56,517 bases of DNA from Mycobacterium sp. (GTDB lineage Bacteria; Actinomycetota; Actinomycetes; Mycobacteriales; Mycobacteriaceae). Under the pieces are notes generated by a model, which saw nothing but the letters and a program-made list of their open reading frames with translations, ran no database searches and had not been told where the DNA came from. The position numbers and the translations under genes are program-made. Location: NCBI GenBank assembly GCA_011620645.1, contig WOYS01000109.1, positions 1-56,517 of the forward strand, in the 5' to 3' direction. Shown here piece after piece: positions 48,145 to 56,517 of this stretch; within the stretch, counting starts at the first letter, position 1, and every line of letters starts with the position of its first letter.

Positions 48145-48920
48145 TCTGGGTCTCCCGCCAAGCGGACATCGGGATCCACCCGGCCACGCGGCACCAGCAC
48201 CGAGCTGACGGAGGTGCGCGCGCCGGTCCCGTCGGGCAGTCGCGCCGGTATGTCGACGGCGTTGTGGCGGGCGTACACACCGGGATTGGGCATCGGCGTC
48301 GGATGCCCGCCGGGGGCGAAGCGCGCCGCAGCCATCTCGCGTTGCGTCTTGCGGCGGTCGAACCGTTCCCGGTGGGCCAGCACCATCGCGCCCAGTGTCG
48401 CGGTGATCAGCAGCGCGCTGGTCAGCTCGAACGCCCACACGTAGCGGGTGAAGATCAGTATCGCCAGGCCCTCGACGTTGCCGGCACCATTGGCCTGCTC
48501 GAGCCCGGCGAAGCCGCTGACCGAGGCGTTGCCGATGGCGCCGATCAGCAGGATGCCGAACCCGACACCCACGCCGATCGCCGAAATGCGCTGTCCGCGG
48601 ATCGTTTCCACCAGTGACTCCGAGGAGTCGACGCCGATGAGCATCAGCACGAACAGGAACAGCATCATCACCGCGCCCGTGTAGACGACCACCTGCACCA
48701 CGCCGAGGAACACCGCGTCCTGAGCGACATAGAGCACCGCGAGGCTGATCATCGTGAGGGCCAGGAAGATCGCCGAGTACACCGCCTTGGTGGCTGCGAC
48801 GACCCCGAGCGCGCTGCCCACGATCACCGCGCCCAGGATCCAGAACAACACCGCCTCGGTGGTCGAGGTGCGCGTCAGCACCTCGCCATCGATGTTGGCC
48901 GCCACCAGATCCAGAGTCAT
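48141..48920 (-). CDS. nuoJ: NADH-quinone oxidoreductase subunit J
   Basis: A 259-residue subunit with five transmembrane helices: [31 protein letters not shown] and [22 protein letters not shown] are family-diagnostic. The C-terminal about 65 residues form the longer tail typical of actinobacterial NuoJ. The ATG overlaps the nuoI stop by one base. Confidence 0.97.
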   Translation of the reverse strand: MTLDLVAANIDGEVLTRTSTTEAVLFWILGAVIVGSALGVVAATKAVYSAIFLALTMISLAVLYVAQDAVFLGVVQVVVYTGAVMMLFLFVLMLIGVDSSESLVETIRGQRISAIGVGVGFGILLIGAIGNASVSGFAGLEQANGAGNVEGLAILIFTRYVWAFELTSALLITATLGAMVLAHRERFDRRKTQREMAAARFAPGGHPTPMPNPGVYARHNAVDIPARLPDGTGARTSVSSVLVPRGRVDPDVRLAGDPE

Positions 48921-49456
48921 CAGGCCGTCTCCGGCTGCTGGATCAGTCCGATGGCGTTGATATTGCCGCGGTAGTAGTCCTCATCGGTGCTGCCCGGAGC
49001 CATCGCATGCGGGGGCGGGATCATATCGGTGGCCAGCGGGGCGAGCAACGTGTCCTTGCCATAGATCAGATCCGAGCGGTTGTCATCGGCCATCTCGTAG
49101 TCGTTGGTCATGGTGAGCGCCCGCGTCGGGCACGCCTCGATGCACAACCCGCAGCCGATGCACCGCAGATAGTTGATCTGATACACCCGACCGTAGCGCT
49201 CGCCCGGTGAGAACCGTTGCTGCTCGGTGTTGTCCGCACCCTCGACGAAGATGGCGTCCGCGGGGCAGGCCCAGGCGCACAACTCGCAGCCGATGCATTT
49301 CTCCAGCCCGTCGGCATACCGGTTCAGCTGATGTCTGCCGTGGTAGCGCGCCGAGACCGGTCCAGGCTCCTCGGGGTACTGCTCGGTGATCGGCTTCTTG
49401 AACATCGCCTTGAATGTGACGCCGAACCCAGCCAGCGCATCACCGACTTTAGACAT
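48920..49456 (-). CDS. nuoI: NADH-quinone oxidoreductase subunit I (8Fe ferredoxin-like)
   Basis: A 178-residue peripheral-arm subunit carrying two [4Fe-4S] clusters, N6a and N6b: [12 protein letters not shown] and [12 protein letters not shown]. All eight cysteines are present. The start overlaps the nuoH 3' end by 8 bp. Confidence 0.97.
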   Translation of the reverse strand: MSKVGDALAGFGVTFKAMFKKPITEQYPEEPGPVSARYHGRHQLNRYADGLEKCIGCELCAWACPADAIFVEGADNTEQQRFSPGERYGRVYQINYLRCIGCGLCIEACPTRALTMTNDYEMADDNRSDLIYGKDTLLAPLATDMIPPPHAMAPGSTDEDYYRGNINAIGLIQQPETA

Positions 49457-50693
49457 CCGAGTGCTCCCTTGATACTCGCGGTGGACTGGGGATCGGTGGG
49501 ATCGGGTAGACGCTCACCGCGCCCGGATCCATGGGCAGGCTGAACTCCGGGATCGCTTTGCGCCGCAACGAAAGGCGGATCATCAGAATCAGGGCCACCG
49601 TGATCACCGCGCCGATGCTGATCACCACGGCGACCCAGGTCGGTGAGCCCTGCCCGCGCAGCGTCTGGGTGATGGCGACGATGACGATCCAGCCCAGCGA
49701 GACCGGGATGAGCAGCTTCCAGCCCAGCGCCATGAACTGGTCGTAGCGCAGCCGGGGCAGCGTGGCGCGCAGCCAGATGAACAGGAAGAGGAAGGCCCAC
49801 ACCTTCCCGACGAACCACAGCAGCGGCCACCATCCCGAGTTGGCGCCGTCGATCATGTTGAACGGGAACGGTGCCTGCCATCCGCCGAGGAACATCGTGG
49901 TGGCCAGCGCCGACACCGTCGTCATGTTGATGTACTCGGCGAGCATGAACATCGCGAACTTCAGCGACGAGTATTCGGTGTGGAATCCGCCGACCAGTTC
50001 ACCTTCGGCTTCCGGCAGATCGAACGGCGCCCGGTTGGTTTCGCCGACCATGGAGGTCACGTACACCAGGAACGACGGCAGCAGCAGGAATACGAACCAG
50101 GTGCCGTTCTGGGCGGCGACGATGCCGGAAGTGGACATGGTGCCTGCGTAGAGGAACACGGCGACGAAGGACAGCGCCATCGCGATCTCGTAGGAGACCA
50201 CCTGTGCGCTGGAACGCAGACCACCCAGCAGCGGATACGTCGATCCGGATGCCCACCCCGCCAAAACGATTCCATACACCCCGACCGAGGTCACCGCCAG
50301 CACATAGAGCACCGCCACCGGCAGGTCGGTGAGTTGCAGTGCGGTGGTGTACCCGAAGACCGACACCAGCCCGCCCATCGGGATGACGGCAAACGCCATG
50401 ATCGCCGGGACGACGGCGATCACCGGCGCCATCAGATAGATCGGTTTGTCGACACCTGCCGGGATGAGGCCCTCTTTGAGCGCGAGTTTGACGCCGTCGG
50501 CCAGGCTCTGCAGCAGCCCGAACGGTCCGACGCGGTTGGGACCGAACCGCATCTGCATGCGGCCCAATATCTTCCGCTCGGCGAGGATGGCCACCAGCAC
50601 GGTGAGCATCAGGAACGCGAAGATCGCCAGGCACTTGACGAGCATCAGCCACCACGGGTCGTGGCCGAATGAGTCCAGGTCGGGCATATTCAT
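49449..50693 (-). CDS. nuoH: NADH-quinone oxidoreductase subunit H
   Basis: A 414-residue membrane subunit contributing to the quinone cavity; conserved [38 protein letters not shown] and [26 protein letters not shown] are present. The C-terminal tail is longer than in E. coli, as in other mycobacteria. ATG at 50693 (MNMPDL) overlaps the stop of a 22-codon micro-ORF (ATGA). The frame is open further upstream only because of the tandem repeat there. Confidence 0.96.
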   Translation of the reverse strand: MNMPDLDSFGHDPWWLMLVKCLAIFAFLMLTVLVAILAERKILGRMQMRFGPNRVGPFGLLQSLADGVKLALKEGLIPAGVDKPIYLMAPVIAVVPAIMAFAVIPMGGLVSVFGYTTALQLTDLPVAVLYVLAVTSVGVYGIVLAGWASGSTYPLLGGLRSSAQVVSYEIAMALSFVAVFLYAGTMSTSGIVAAQNGTWFVFLLLPSFLVYVTSMVGETNRAPFDLPEAEGELVGGFHTEYSSLKFAMFMLAEYINMTTVSALATTMFLGGWQAPFPFNMIDGANSGWWPLLWFVGKVWAFLFLFIWLRATLPRLRYDQFMALGWKLLIPVSLGWIVIVAITQTLRGQGSPTWVAVVISIGAVITVALILMIRLSLRRKAIPEFSLPMDPGAVSVYPIPPIPSPPRVSREHSDV

Positions 50694-50758
50694 GGGCGAT
50701 CCCGCTTCGCTTCTCGCCGGTTCATGCCCAGATCCCGCTTCGCTTCTCGCCGGTTCAT
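50690..50758 (-). CDS. 22-codon micro-ORF between nuoG and nuoH built from a tandem repeat
   Basis: The ATG at 50758 overlaps the nuoG stop as ATGA and its TGA overlaps the nuoH ATG as ATGA, so ribosomes could pass nuoG - micro-ORF - nuoH without leaving. The peptide is [11 protein letters not shown] followed by [11 protein letters not shown], two copies of one 11-residue unit, strongly basic. The 33-bp repeat period preserves frame. It may act as a translational bridge and not as a functional peptide. Confidence 0.5.
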   Translation of the reverse strand: MNRREAKRDLGMNRREAKRDRP

Positions 50759-50761
50759 GCC
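50698..50761. repeat. 33-bp-period tandem repeat between nuoG and nuoH
   Basis: A 31-base unit starting GATCCCGCTTCGCTTC and ending GGTTCATGCC occurs at 50698-50728 and again at 50731-50761, separated by 2 bases. It resembles in part (GGCGAG, GCGAAGCG on the minus strand) the dispersed repeat in UAAP1, nuoL and nuoF. It fills the whole nuoG-nuoH junction. Confidence 0.92.
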
Positions 50762-53124
50762 GGCTCGATCCGGACCGTGGTGCCAACCGCACCGAGGACC
50801 TTGTGCACCGATCCGGCGGAGTTCAGCGGCACCCACACCACCCGGTCGGGCATCTCCGTGACCTCCACCGGCAGCCTCAACTCACCGCGATCTGTGCTGA
50901 TCCGCACCGGATCACCCTCTTGGCAACCGATCTCGGACGCCGTCGTCGCGGACAGTCTGGCCACCGCGGGGCGGGCGGTGCCGGCCAGATGTGGTTCCCC
51001 GTCCTGCAACCGGCCCTCGTCGAGCAGCATCCGCCAGCCCGCCAGCACAGCGTCACCTGGTCCCGGCTGCGCCACCTCAGCAGGCGGCACAGTTGGGGCG
51101 GCGGCACGCGCACCCTGCCAACTGCCCAGGCGTTCCAGGTCGGCCTGCACGGTGGCCGCGTCGGTCAGCCGGAGGTCGACACCGACCTCATCGGCCAGGG
51201 CGGCCAGCACCCGCATATCAGCGGTAGCGGCCGCCGGCAGCGCCGCCCCGAACGGCCGATGCCGGCCTTCCCAATTCACGAAGGTGCCGGACTTCTCGGC
51301 GACGGGCGCCACCGGGAACACCACATCGGCGCGGTCGGTGACGGCGCTGCGCCGCAATTCCAGGCTGACGACGAACGGTGTGAGGTCCAGGGCGGCGACG
51401 GCCGCCTCCGGGTCGGGCAGATCGTCGACCTCCACGCCGCCGATGAGAAGTGCCTGGATGTCGCCGGCGGCGGCCGCGGCCAGGATCCCGGCGGTGTCGC
51501 GGCCGGGCCGGGCGGGTAGTTGCGCGACGTTCCAGGCGGTCGCCACCTCGGCGCGGGCGGCGGCGTCCTCAATGGGACGGCCGCCGGGCAGCAGATGCGG
51601 TGTGGCACCGGCTTCCAGCGCGCCGCGATCACCGGCCCGGCGCGGCACCCAGCCCAGCCGGGCACCCGTCGCGGCGGCCAGCCGGATCGCCGCGGAGTAG
51701 GCACCGGGGGAGCCCGCCAGGCGTTCACCGACCAAAATGAGAGCGTCGGGCGGCAGTTCGTCTTTCAGGCCGTCCAGCGCTGCGGCTTCACCGCCCGGCG
51801 CGGCCGGGATGAGACGGCCACCCATTTTGTGCAGCCCGCGGGTCGCGAACGGACCCACCGACACCACCGGCAGGCCGCGCTTGCGGAATGCCTTGCGCAG
51901 CCGCAGGAAGACGATCGGAGATTCCTCTTCGGGTTCGAACCCGGCCAGCAGCACCGCGGGTGCGGACTCGATATCGGCGTAGCTGACCGACTGGGGCAGT
52001 CCGGCGACCGCATGGGCCAGGAACTGGGCCTCCTCTGCCGAGTGGGCCCTGCTGCGGAAATCGATATCATTGGTGTCCAACATGATCCGGGCGAACTTGG
52101 AATAGCCGTAGGCATCCTCCACGGTCGCGCGCCCGCCGACGAGGACCCCGGCCCGGCCGGCTGCGGCGGTCAGACCGCGTACCGCGATCGCCACCGCTTC
52201 CGACCACGACGCCGGGCGCTGGCTGCCGTCGGGGTCGCGGACCAGGGGAGTGGTGACGCGGTCACGTGCTCGGGCATAGGCGAATGCCCAGCGGCCCTTG
52301 TCGCAATTCCATTCCTCGTTGACCTCCGGGTCGTCGCCGGCCAGTCGCCGCAACACCTGTCCGCGCCGATGGTCGGTGCGTTGCGCGCATCCCGAGGCGC
52401 AGTGTTCGCAGACACTCGGCGAGGACACCAGGTCGAAAGGCCGCGCCCGGAACCGGTAGGCGGTACCGGTGAGGGCGCCGACCGGGCAGATCTGCACGGT
52501 GTTGCCGGAGAAGTAGGAGTCGAATGCTTCCCCGGGCGCGATACCGACCTGTTGCAGCGCACCGCGTTCCAGCAGGTCGATGAACGGGTCACCGGCGATC
52601 TGGTTGGAGAACCGGGTGCACCGGGCGCACAACACACAGCGCTCCCGGTCCAGCAGCACCTGGGCGGACAGGTTGATCGGCTTGGGGAAGGTGCGCTTGA
52701 CATCGGTGAAGCGGGAATCGGTACGGCCGTTGGACATCGCCTGGTTCTGTAGCGGGCACTCACCACCCTTGTCGCATACCGGGCAGTCCAGCGGATGGTT
52801 GATCAGCAGGAGTTCCATCACCCCGTGCTGGGCCTTGTCGGCGATCTCGGAGGTCAGCTGGGTGCGCACCACCATGTCCGGAGTGACCGCCGCGGTGCAC
52901 GAGGCCAGCGGTTTGCGCTGACCGTCGACCTCGACCAGGCACTGACGGCAGGCCCCGACCGGCTCCAGCAGCGGGTGATCGCAGAACCGGGGGATCTGGA
53001 TGCCCATCAGCTCTGCGGCCCGGATCAGCAGGGTGCCCTTCGGGACGCTGATCTCGTGGCCGTCGATGGACAGCGTCACCATCTCGACGGGGATGGTTTC
53101 CTTGGCGGGTGGGGCAATCGTCAT
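50755..53124 (-). CDS. nuoG: NADH-quinone oxidoreductase subunit G
   Basis: A 789-residue peripheral-arm iron-sulfur subunit. The N-terminal ferredoxin domain has the [2Fe-2S] set including [34 protein letters not shown] and CEHCASGC mark the further clusters N5, N4 and the extra N7-type site. The rest is a molybdopterin-oxidoreductase-like domain lacking a cofactor role here ([24 protein letters not shown]). ATG at 53124 overlaps the nuoF stop (ATGA). Confidence 0.97.
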   Translation of the reverse strand: MTIAPPAKETIPVEMVTLSIDGHEISVPKGTLLIRAAELMGIQIPRFCDHPLLEPVGACRQCLVEVDGQRKPLASCTAAVTPDMVVRTQLTSEIADKAQHGVMELLLINHPLDCPVCDKGGECPLQNQAMSNGRTDSRFTDVKRTFPKPINLSAQVLLDRERCVLCARCTRFSNQIAGDPFIDLLERGALQQVGIAPGEAFDSYFSGNTVQICPVGALTGTAYRFRARPFDLVSSPSVCEHCASGCAQRTDHRRGQVLRRLAGDDPEVNEEWNCDKGRWAFAYARARDRVTTPLVRDPDGSQRPASWSEAVAIAVRGLTAAAGRAGVLVGGRATVEDAYGYSKFARIMLDTNDIDFRSRAHSAEEAQFLAHAVAGLPQSVSYADIESAPAVLLAGFEPEEESPIVFLRLRKAFRKRGLPVVSVGPFATRGLHKMGGRLIPAAPGGEAAALDGLKDELPPDALILVGERLAGSPGAYSAAIRLAAATGARLGWVPRRAGDRGALEAGATPHLLPGGRPIEDAAARAEVATAWNVAQLPARPGRDTAGILAAAAAGDIQALLIGGVEVDDLPDPEAAVAALDLTPFVVSLELRRSAVTDRADVVFPVAPVAEKSGTFVNWEGRHRPFGAALPAAATADMRVLAALADEVGVDLRLTDAATVQADLERLGSWQGARAAAPTVPPAEVAQPGPGDAVLAGWRMLLDEGRLQDGEPHLAGTARPAVARLSATTASEIGCQEGDPVRISTDRGELRLPVEVTEMPDRVVWVPLNSAGSVHKVLGAVGTTVRIEPA

Positions 53125-54479
53125 GCGCCCGCTCCTTCGACGGCGAACAGTGTCGACGGGTACGGGTCGAACGGACACCCACCACCCAGGTGGGCCAGGT
53201 ATTCGTCGCGGAAGTACTTGATGGAAGAGATGATCGGGCTGGCCGCACCGTCGCCGAGCGCGCAGAACGACTTGCCGAGGATCGCATCGGAGATGTCGAG
53301 CAGTGTGTCGATGTCCTCGGGTGTCCCGAACCGATTCCCCTGTTCGCTGCGTTCCTGCCCGCCGGAGCCCTCTTCCAGACGCTGGTAGATCTGGGCCAGC
53401 CAGTAGGTGCCCTCCCGGCACGGGGTGCACTTGCCGCAGGACTCGTGGGCGTAGAACTGCGTCCACCGCCGAACCGCGCGCACCACGCAGGTGGTTTCAT
53501 CGAAGATCTGCAGCGCCTTGGTGCCCAGCATCGATCCCACGCCGGTCACCCCTTCGTAATCCAGTGGCACGTCGAGGTGTTCGGGGGTCAGCAGCGGGGT
53601 CGACGAGCCACCGGGGGTCCAGAACTTCAGTTGGTGTCCGGCCCGCACCCCGCCGGCGTAGTCGAGTAGCTCTCGCAGCGTGATGCCGAGTGGTGCTTCG
53701 TACTGGCCGGGGCGGGTGACGTGACCGGACAGCGAGTAGAGCGTGAAGCCTGGCGATTTGTCCGACCCCATCGACTTGAACCAGTCCACGCCGCGGGCGA
53801 CGATGGCAGGCACGCTGGCAATGGATTCGACATTGTTCACCACGGTCGGGCAGGCGTAGAGGCCCGCGACGGCCGGGAACGGCGGACGCAACCGGGGCTG
53901 GCCGCGGCGTCCCTCCAGGGAGTCCAGCAGTGCGGTCTCCTCACCGCAGATGTAAGCGCCTGCGCCGGCGTGCACGACGAGGTCCACGCCACTGGGGCGA
54001 GCGGAGCGACGGGGTAAGTCACTGCCGAGATAACCCGCGTCGTATGCCTCGGCGACCGCGGCCTGCAGGCGCCGCAGCACCGGCACCACCTCGCCCCGCA
54101 CGTAGATGAACGCGTGTCGTGCCCGGATCGCGTACGCGGCGATGATCGCGCCCTCGATGAGCGCATGCGGCGACGCCATCATCAGCGGGATGTCCTTGCA
54201 CGTACCGGGTTCCGATTCGTCGGCATTGATCACCAGGTAGTGCGGTTTGGCGCCGGCGCCCTCGGTGCCCTGCGGGATGAACGACCACTTCTGTCCCGTC
54301 GGGAACCCCGCCCCGCCCCGGCCGCGCAGCCCGGACTCCTTGACCAGTGCGATGAGGTCGTCGGGCGCCATGTCGAGCGCCTTCGTCAAGGCCTGGTAGC
54401 CGCCCTGGCTTCGGTAGGCGTCCAGCGTCCAGGACGACGGCTGGTCCCAGTGCTCGCTCAGGACGGGCGCGAGCGTCAC
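53121..54479 (-). CDS. nuoF: NADH-quinone oxidoreductase subunit F (NADH/FMN-binding)
   Basis: A 452-residue subunit binding NADH and FMN and cluster N3. It has [43 protein letters not shown] and [12 protein letters not shown]. Between GYLGSDL and [10 protein letters not shown] the residues PRRSARPSG are unusual and are encoded by a copy of a short repeat. The GTG start (VTLAPVLS) overlaps the nuoE stop (GTGA). Confidence 0.97.
   Translation of the reverse strand: MTLAPVLSEHWDQPSSWTLDAYRSQGGYQALTKALDMAPDDLIALVKESGLRGRGGAGFPTGQKWSFIPQGTEGAGAKPHYLVINADESEPGTCKDIPLMMASPHALIEGAIIAAYAIRARHAFIYVRGEVVPVLRRLQAAVAEAYDAGYLGSDLPRRSARPSGVDLVVHAGAGAYICGEETALLDSLEGRRGQPRLRPPFPAVAGLYACPTVVNNVESIASVPAIVARGVDWFKSMGSDKSPGFTLYSLSGHVTRPGQYEAPLGITLRELLDYAGGVRAGHQLKFWTPGGSSTPLLTPEHLDVPLDYEGVTGVGSMLGTKALQIFDETTCVVRAVRRWTQFYAHESCGKCTPCREGTYWLAQIYQRLEEGSGGQERSEQGNRFGTPEDIDTLLDISDAILGKSFCALGDGAASPIISSIKYFRDEYLAHLGGGCPFDPYPSTLFAVEGAGA
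53996..54014. repeat. Dispersed short repeat, copy inside nuoF (inverted orientation)
   Basis: On the plus strand GGCGAGCGGAGCGACGGGG resembles the core of the copies in UAAP1 and nuoL but is inverted relative to the gene. It encodes PRRSARPSG in NuoF in frame, near the FMN domain surface. Confidence 0.6.
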
Positions 54480-55237
54480 GGTCGGTCCCCGTTCTTCGGC
54501 GGCAGGTCGGCCGACGGCGCGGGTGCGGTCATGCCCCGTTCGTGGGCCACCCGCAGGCCCGCGAGTGTGGCATGACCGGGTCCCGCGTCGTTCGCGCCGG
54601 GTCGTTGATCGGGGAAGCCGGCGAGGATGCGGGCCGTCTGCTTGAAGGTGCACATCGGGGCCCCGCGTGTCGGCGTGACGGGTGCGCCCGACCGGAGGTC
54701 GTCCACGAGATCCCTTGCCGTTGAGGGGGTCTGGTTGTCGAAGAACTCCCAGTTGACCATGACTACCGGGGCGTAATCACACGCCGCGTTGCATTCGATG
54801 TGTTCCAGCGTGATCGAGCCGTCCGCGGTGCTCTGTCCGGCGTGGATGCCCAGATGATCCTGCAGCACCTCGAGGATGGCGTCGCCGCCCATCACCGCGC
54901 ACAGGGTGTTGGTGCAGACCCCGACGAGGAAGTCACCGGTGGGGGTGCGCCGGTACATCGAGTAGAACGTGGCGACGGCGGTGACCTCGGCGGCGGTCAG
55001 GCCGAGTTGAGCGGCGCAGAAACCGACTCCGGCCGATGTCAGGTAACCGTCTTGGGCCTGCACCAGATGCAGCAGCGGCAACAGTGCCGACCGCGCCACC
55101 GGGTAGCGGGCGATGATCTGCTCGGCGTCGGCGGACAGGCCTGCCGTCACCTCGTCCGAATAGAGCTGTGGCCCAGCGCTGATCGGTGGACCCGATTCGT
55201 CGGGGCGTTGTCCCAGCTGCAGTTCGACCAGAGTCAC
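54476..55237 (-). CDS. nuoE: NADH-quinone oxidoreductase subunit E ([2Fe-2S])
   Basis: A 253-residue thioredoxin-like [2Fe-2S] subunit (cluster N1a): [14 protein letters not shown] and [17 protein letters not shown] give the four cysteines. The C-terminal extension past residue about 200 is normal for mycobacterial NuoE. The GTG start (VTLVELQLG) overlaps the nuoD stop (GTGA). Confidence 0.97.
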   Translation of the reverse strand: MTLVELQLGQRPDESGPPISAGPQLYSDEVTAGLSADAEQIIARYPVARSALLPLLHLVQAQDGYLTSAGVGFCAAQLGLTAAEVTAVATFYSMYRRTPTGDFLVGVCTNTLCAVMGGDAILEVLQDHLGIHAGQSTADGSITLEHIECNAACDYAPVVMVNWEFFDNQTPSTARDLVDDLRSGAPVTPTRGAPMCTFKQTARILAGFPDQRPGANDAGPGHATLAGLRVAHERGMTAPAPSADLPPKNGDRP

Positions 55238-56517
55238 CTGTCCACTCCTCCCATCACCGGGTCGATCGATGCCACCGCGGATATCGCGTCGGCGACCATG
55301 CCGCCCTCGCACATGGCGGCCACCGCCTGCAGATTGGTGAACGAGGGATCGCGGTAGTGCACGCGGTACGGACGGGTGCCGCCGTCGCTGACCATGTGCA
55401 CGCCGAGTTCGCCGCGCGGTGATTCGACGGCGACGTACACCTGACCGGCCGGCACCCGGATGCCCTCGGTGACCAGCTTGAAGTGATGGATCAGAGCCTC
55501 CATGGAGGATCCCATGATCTTCGCGATGTGCTCGGTGGAGTTGCCCAGCCCGTCCGGGCCGATCTTCAGATCGGCCGGCCAGGCCAGCTTCTTGTCGGTC
55601 AGCATCACCGGCCCGGGCTTCAACCGGGCGACGCACTGTTCGACGATCTTCAGCGATTCCTTCATCTCGTCGACGCGAATCAAGTAGCGGCCGTACGCAT
55701 CACAGCCGTTGTCGGTGCACACGTCGAAGTCGTAGGTCTCATACCCGCAGTACGGCTGGGCCCGGCGCAGGTCGTGCGGTAGACCGGTGGCCCGCAGCAC
55801 CGGTCCGGTGATGCCGAGCGCCATGCATCCGGTCAGGTCCAGGTACCCGATTCCCTCGGTGCGGGCCTTCCAGATGTAGTTCTCCCGCAGCAGTTTCTCC
55901 AGGTCCCGCAGCTGTTCCGGAAGGATCTTGAGCAGTTCACGCAGTTGCGGCATCGCCTCATCGGGAAGGTCGGAGGCCAGGCCGCCGGGCCGGATGTAGG
56001 CGTGATTCATCCGCAGTCCGGTGATGGTCTCGAACAGCGCGAGAATCTCTTCGCGGCCCCGGAATCCGAAGAACATGGCCGACATCGCGCCGAGTTCCAT
56101 ACCGCCGGTGCCCAGTGCGACCAGGTGGCTGGAGATCCGGTTGAGCTCCATCAGCAGCACCCGGATGACGCTGGCGCGTTCGGGAATATCGTCGGTGACG
56201 CCGAGCAGCTTCTCCACGCCCAGGCAGTAGGCGGCCTCGTTGAAGAGCGGGGACAGGTAGTCCATCCGGGTCACGAAGGTGACGCCCTGGGTCCAGGTGC
56301 GGTATTCGAGATTCTTCTCGATCCCGGTGTGCAGGTAGCCGATTCCGCACCGCGCCTCGGTGATGGTCTCGCCTTCGATCTCCAGGATCAGCCGCAGCAC
56401 GCCGTGCGTGGACGGGTGCTGTGGGCCCATGTTGACGACGATGCGTTCGCCGGCGTGTTCGCGCGCGGCGGCTACCACGGCATCCCAGTCCTGGCCGCCG
56501 ACCATGACGACGGGCGG
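55234..56517 (-). CDS. nuoD: NADH-quinone oxidoreductase subunit D (5' end beyond the window)
   Basis: The 49-kDa-type subunit forming the quinone site with NuoB. It shows [43 protein letters not shown] and [14 protein letters not shown]. From ATG at 56505 423 residues are visible, but the frame stays open to the window edge (PPVV before MVGGQDW) and mycobacterial homologues have about 15-20 more N-terminal residues. The true start is probably outside the window. Confidence 0.96.
   Translation of the reverse strand, partial: PPVVMVGGQDWDAVVAAAREHAGERIVVNMGPQHPSTHGVLRLILEIEGETITEARCGIGYLHTGIEKNLEYRTWTQGVTFVTRMDYLSPLFNEAAYCLGVEKLLGVTDDIPERASVIRVLLMELNRISSHLVALGTGGMELGAMSAMFFGFRGREEILALFETITGLRMNHAYIRPGGLASDLPDEAMPQLRELLKILPEQLRDLEKLLRENYIWKARTEGIGYLDLTGCMALGITGPVLRATGLPHDLRRAQPYCGYETYDFDVCTDNGCDAYGRYLIRVDEMKESLKIVEQCVARLKPGPVMLTDKKLAWPADLKIGPDGLGNSTEHIAKIMGSSMEALIHHFKLVTEGIRVPAGQVYVAVESPRGELGVHMVSDGGTRPYRVHYRDPSFTNLQAVAAMCEGGMVADAISAVASIDPVMGGVDR

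Noticed and set aside
54476-55100. NuoE looks longer than the E. coli subunit
   Set aside because: The C-terminal extension is normal for mycobacterial NuoE, so it is not an anomaly.

Overview
The window is high-GC actinobacterial DNA and almost certainly comes from a mycobacterium, probably a rapid grower of the Mycolicibacterium type. The basis is protein-level resemblance: a CtpF-type P-ATPase, the aofH/hpx pair, a nuo operon with the mycobacterial gene order and long NuoE, mycobacterial-style arsR, and many GTG/TTG starts with ATGA or GTGA overlaps. No tRNA, rRNA, CRISPR array or insertion sequence was seen.

Layout. 1-5.5 kb (minus): ctpF (runs off the left edge), a glutaredoxin-like protein, a small membrane protein, a MerR regulator and a SulP/STAS anion transporter. 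5.8-7.8 kb (plus): decayed short-chain dehydrogenase and hydroxypyruvate-isomerase genes, an intact hsp20 with a perfect CIRCE operator, and a PAS-ANTAR regulator remnant. 7.8-15 kb (minus): a glutamate-synthase large-subunit-like gene overlapping a CysJ-type diflavin reductase, with no gltD. 15.2-19.2 kb (minus): a tetR-modA-modB-modC-kup run in which modA is reduced to its two ends. 20-30.2 kb (minus): a urea/guanidine catabolic cluster (SSS permease, 2-oxoglutarate oxygenase, allophanate hydrolase, urea/guanidine carboxylase and the two carboxylase-associated proteins), preceded by two AmtR-type boxes 95 bp apart. 30.5-34 kb: a membrane protein, then arsA and arsD behind broken arsC and arsR with no efflux pump. 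34-35.8 kb: an APC permease and a convergent PadR regulator, both promoters carrying the same palindrome. 36-42.8 kb: CocE-type hydrolase, quinone oxidoreductase, Hpx, AofH and a Baeyer-Villiger monooxygenase. 42.8 kb to the right edge (minus): nuoN back to nuoD, respiratory complex I.

Two themes stand out. First, five loci (SDR, hyi, PAS-ANTAR, modA, arsR/arsC) carry internal deletions or frameshifts next to intact neighbours, which looks like ongoing deletion-driven erosion. Second, some intact assemblies deserve experiments: the GOGAT-like/diflavin-reductase pair, the oxygenase-containing guanidine/urea operon with paired operators, and a 22-codon micro-ORF made of a 33-bp tandem repeat, coupled by ATGA overlaps between nuoG and nuoH. 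All family assignments rest on motif recognition and memory, not on searches.
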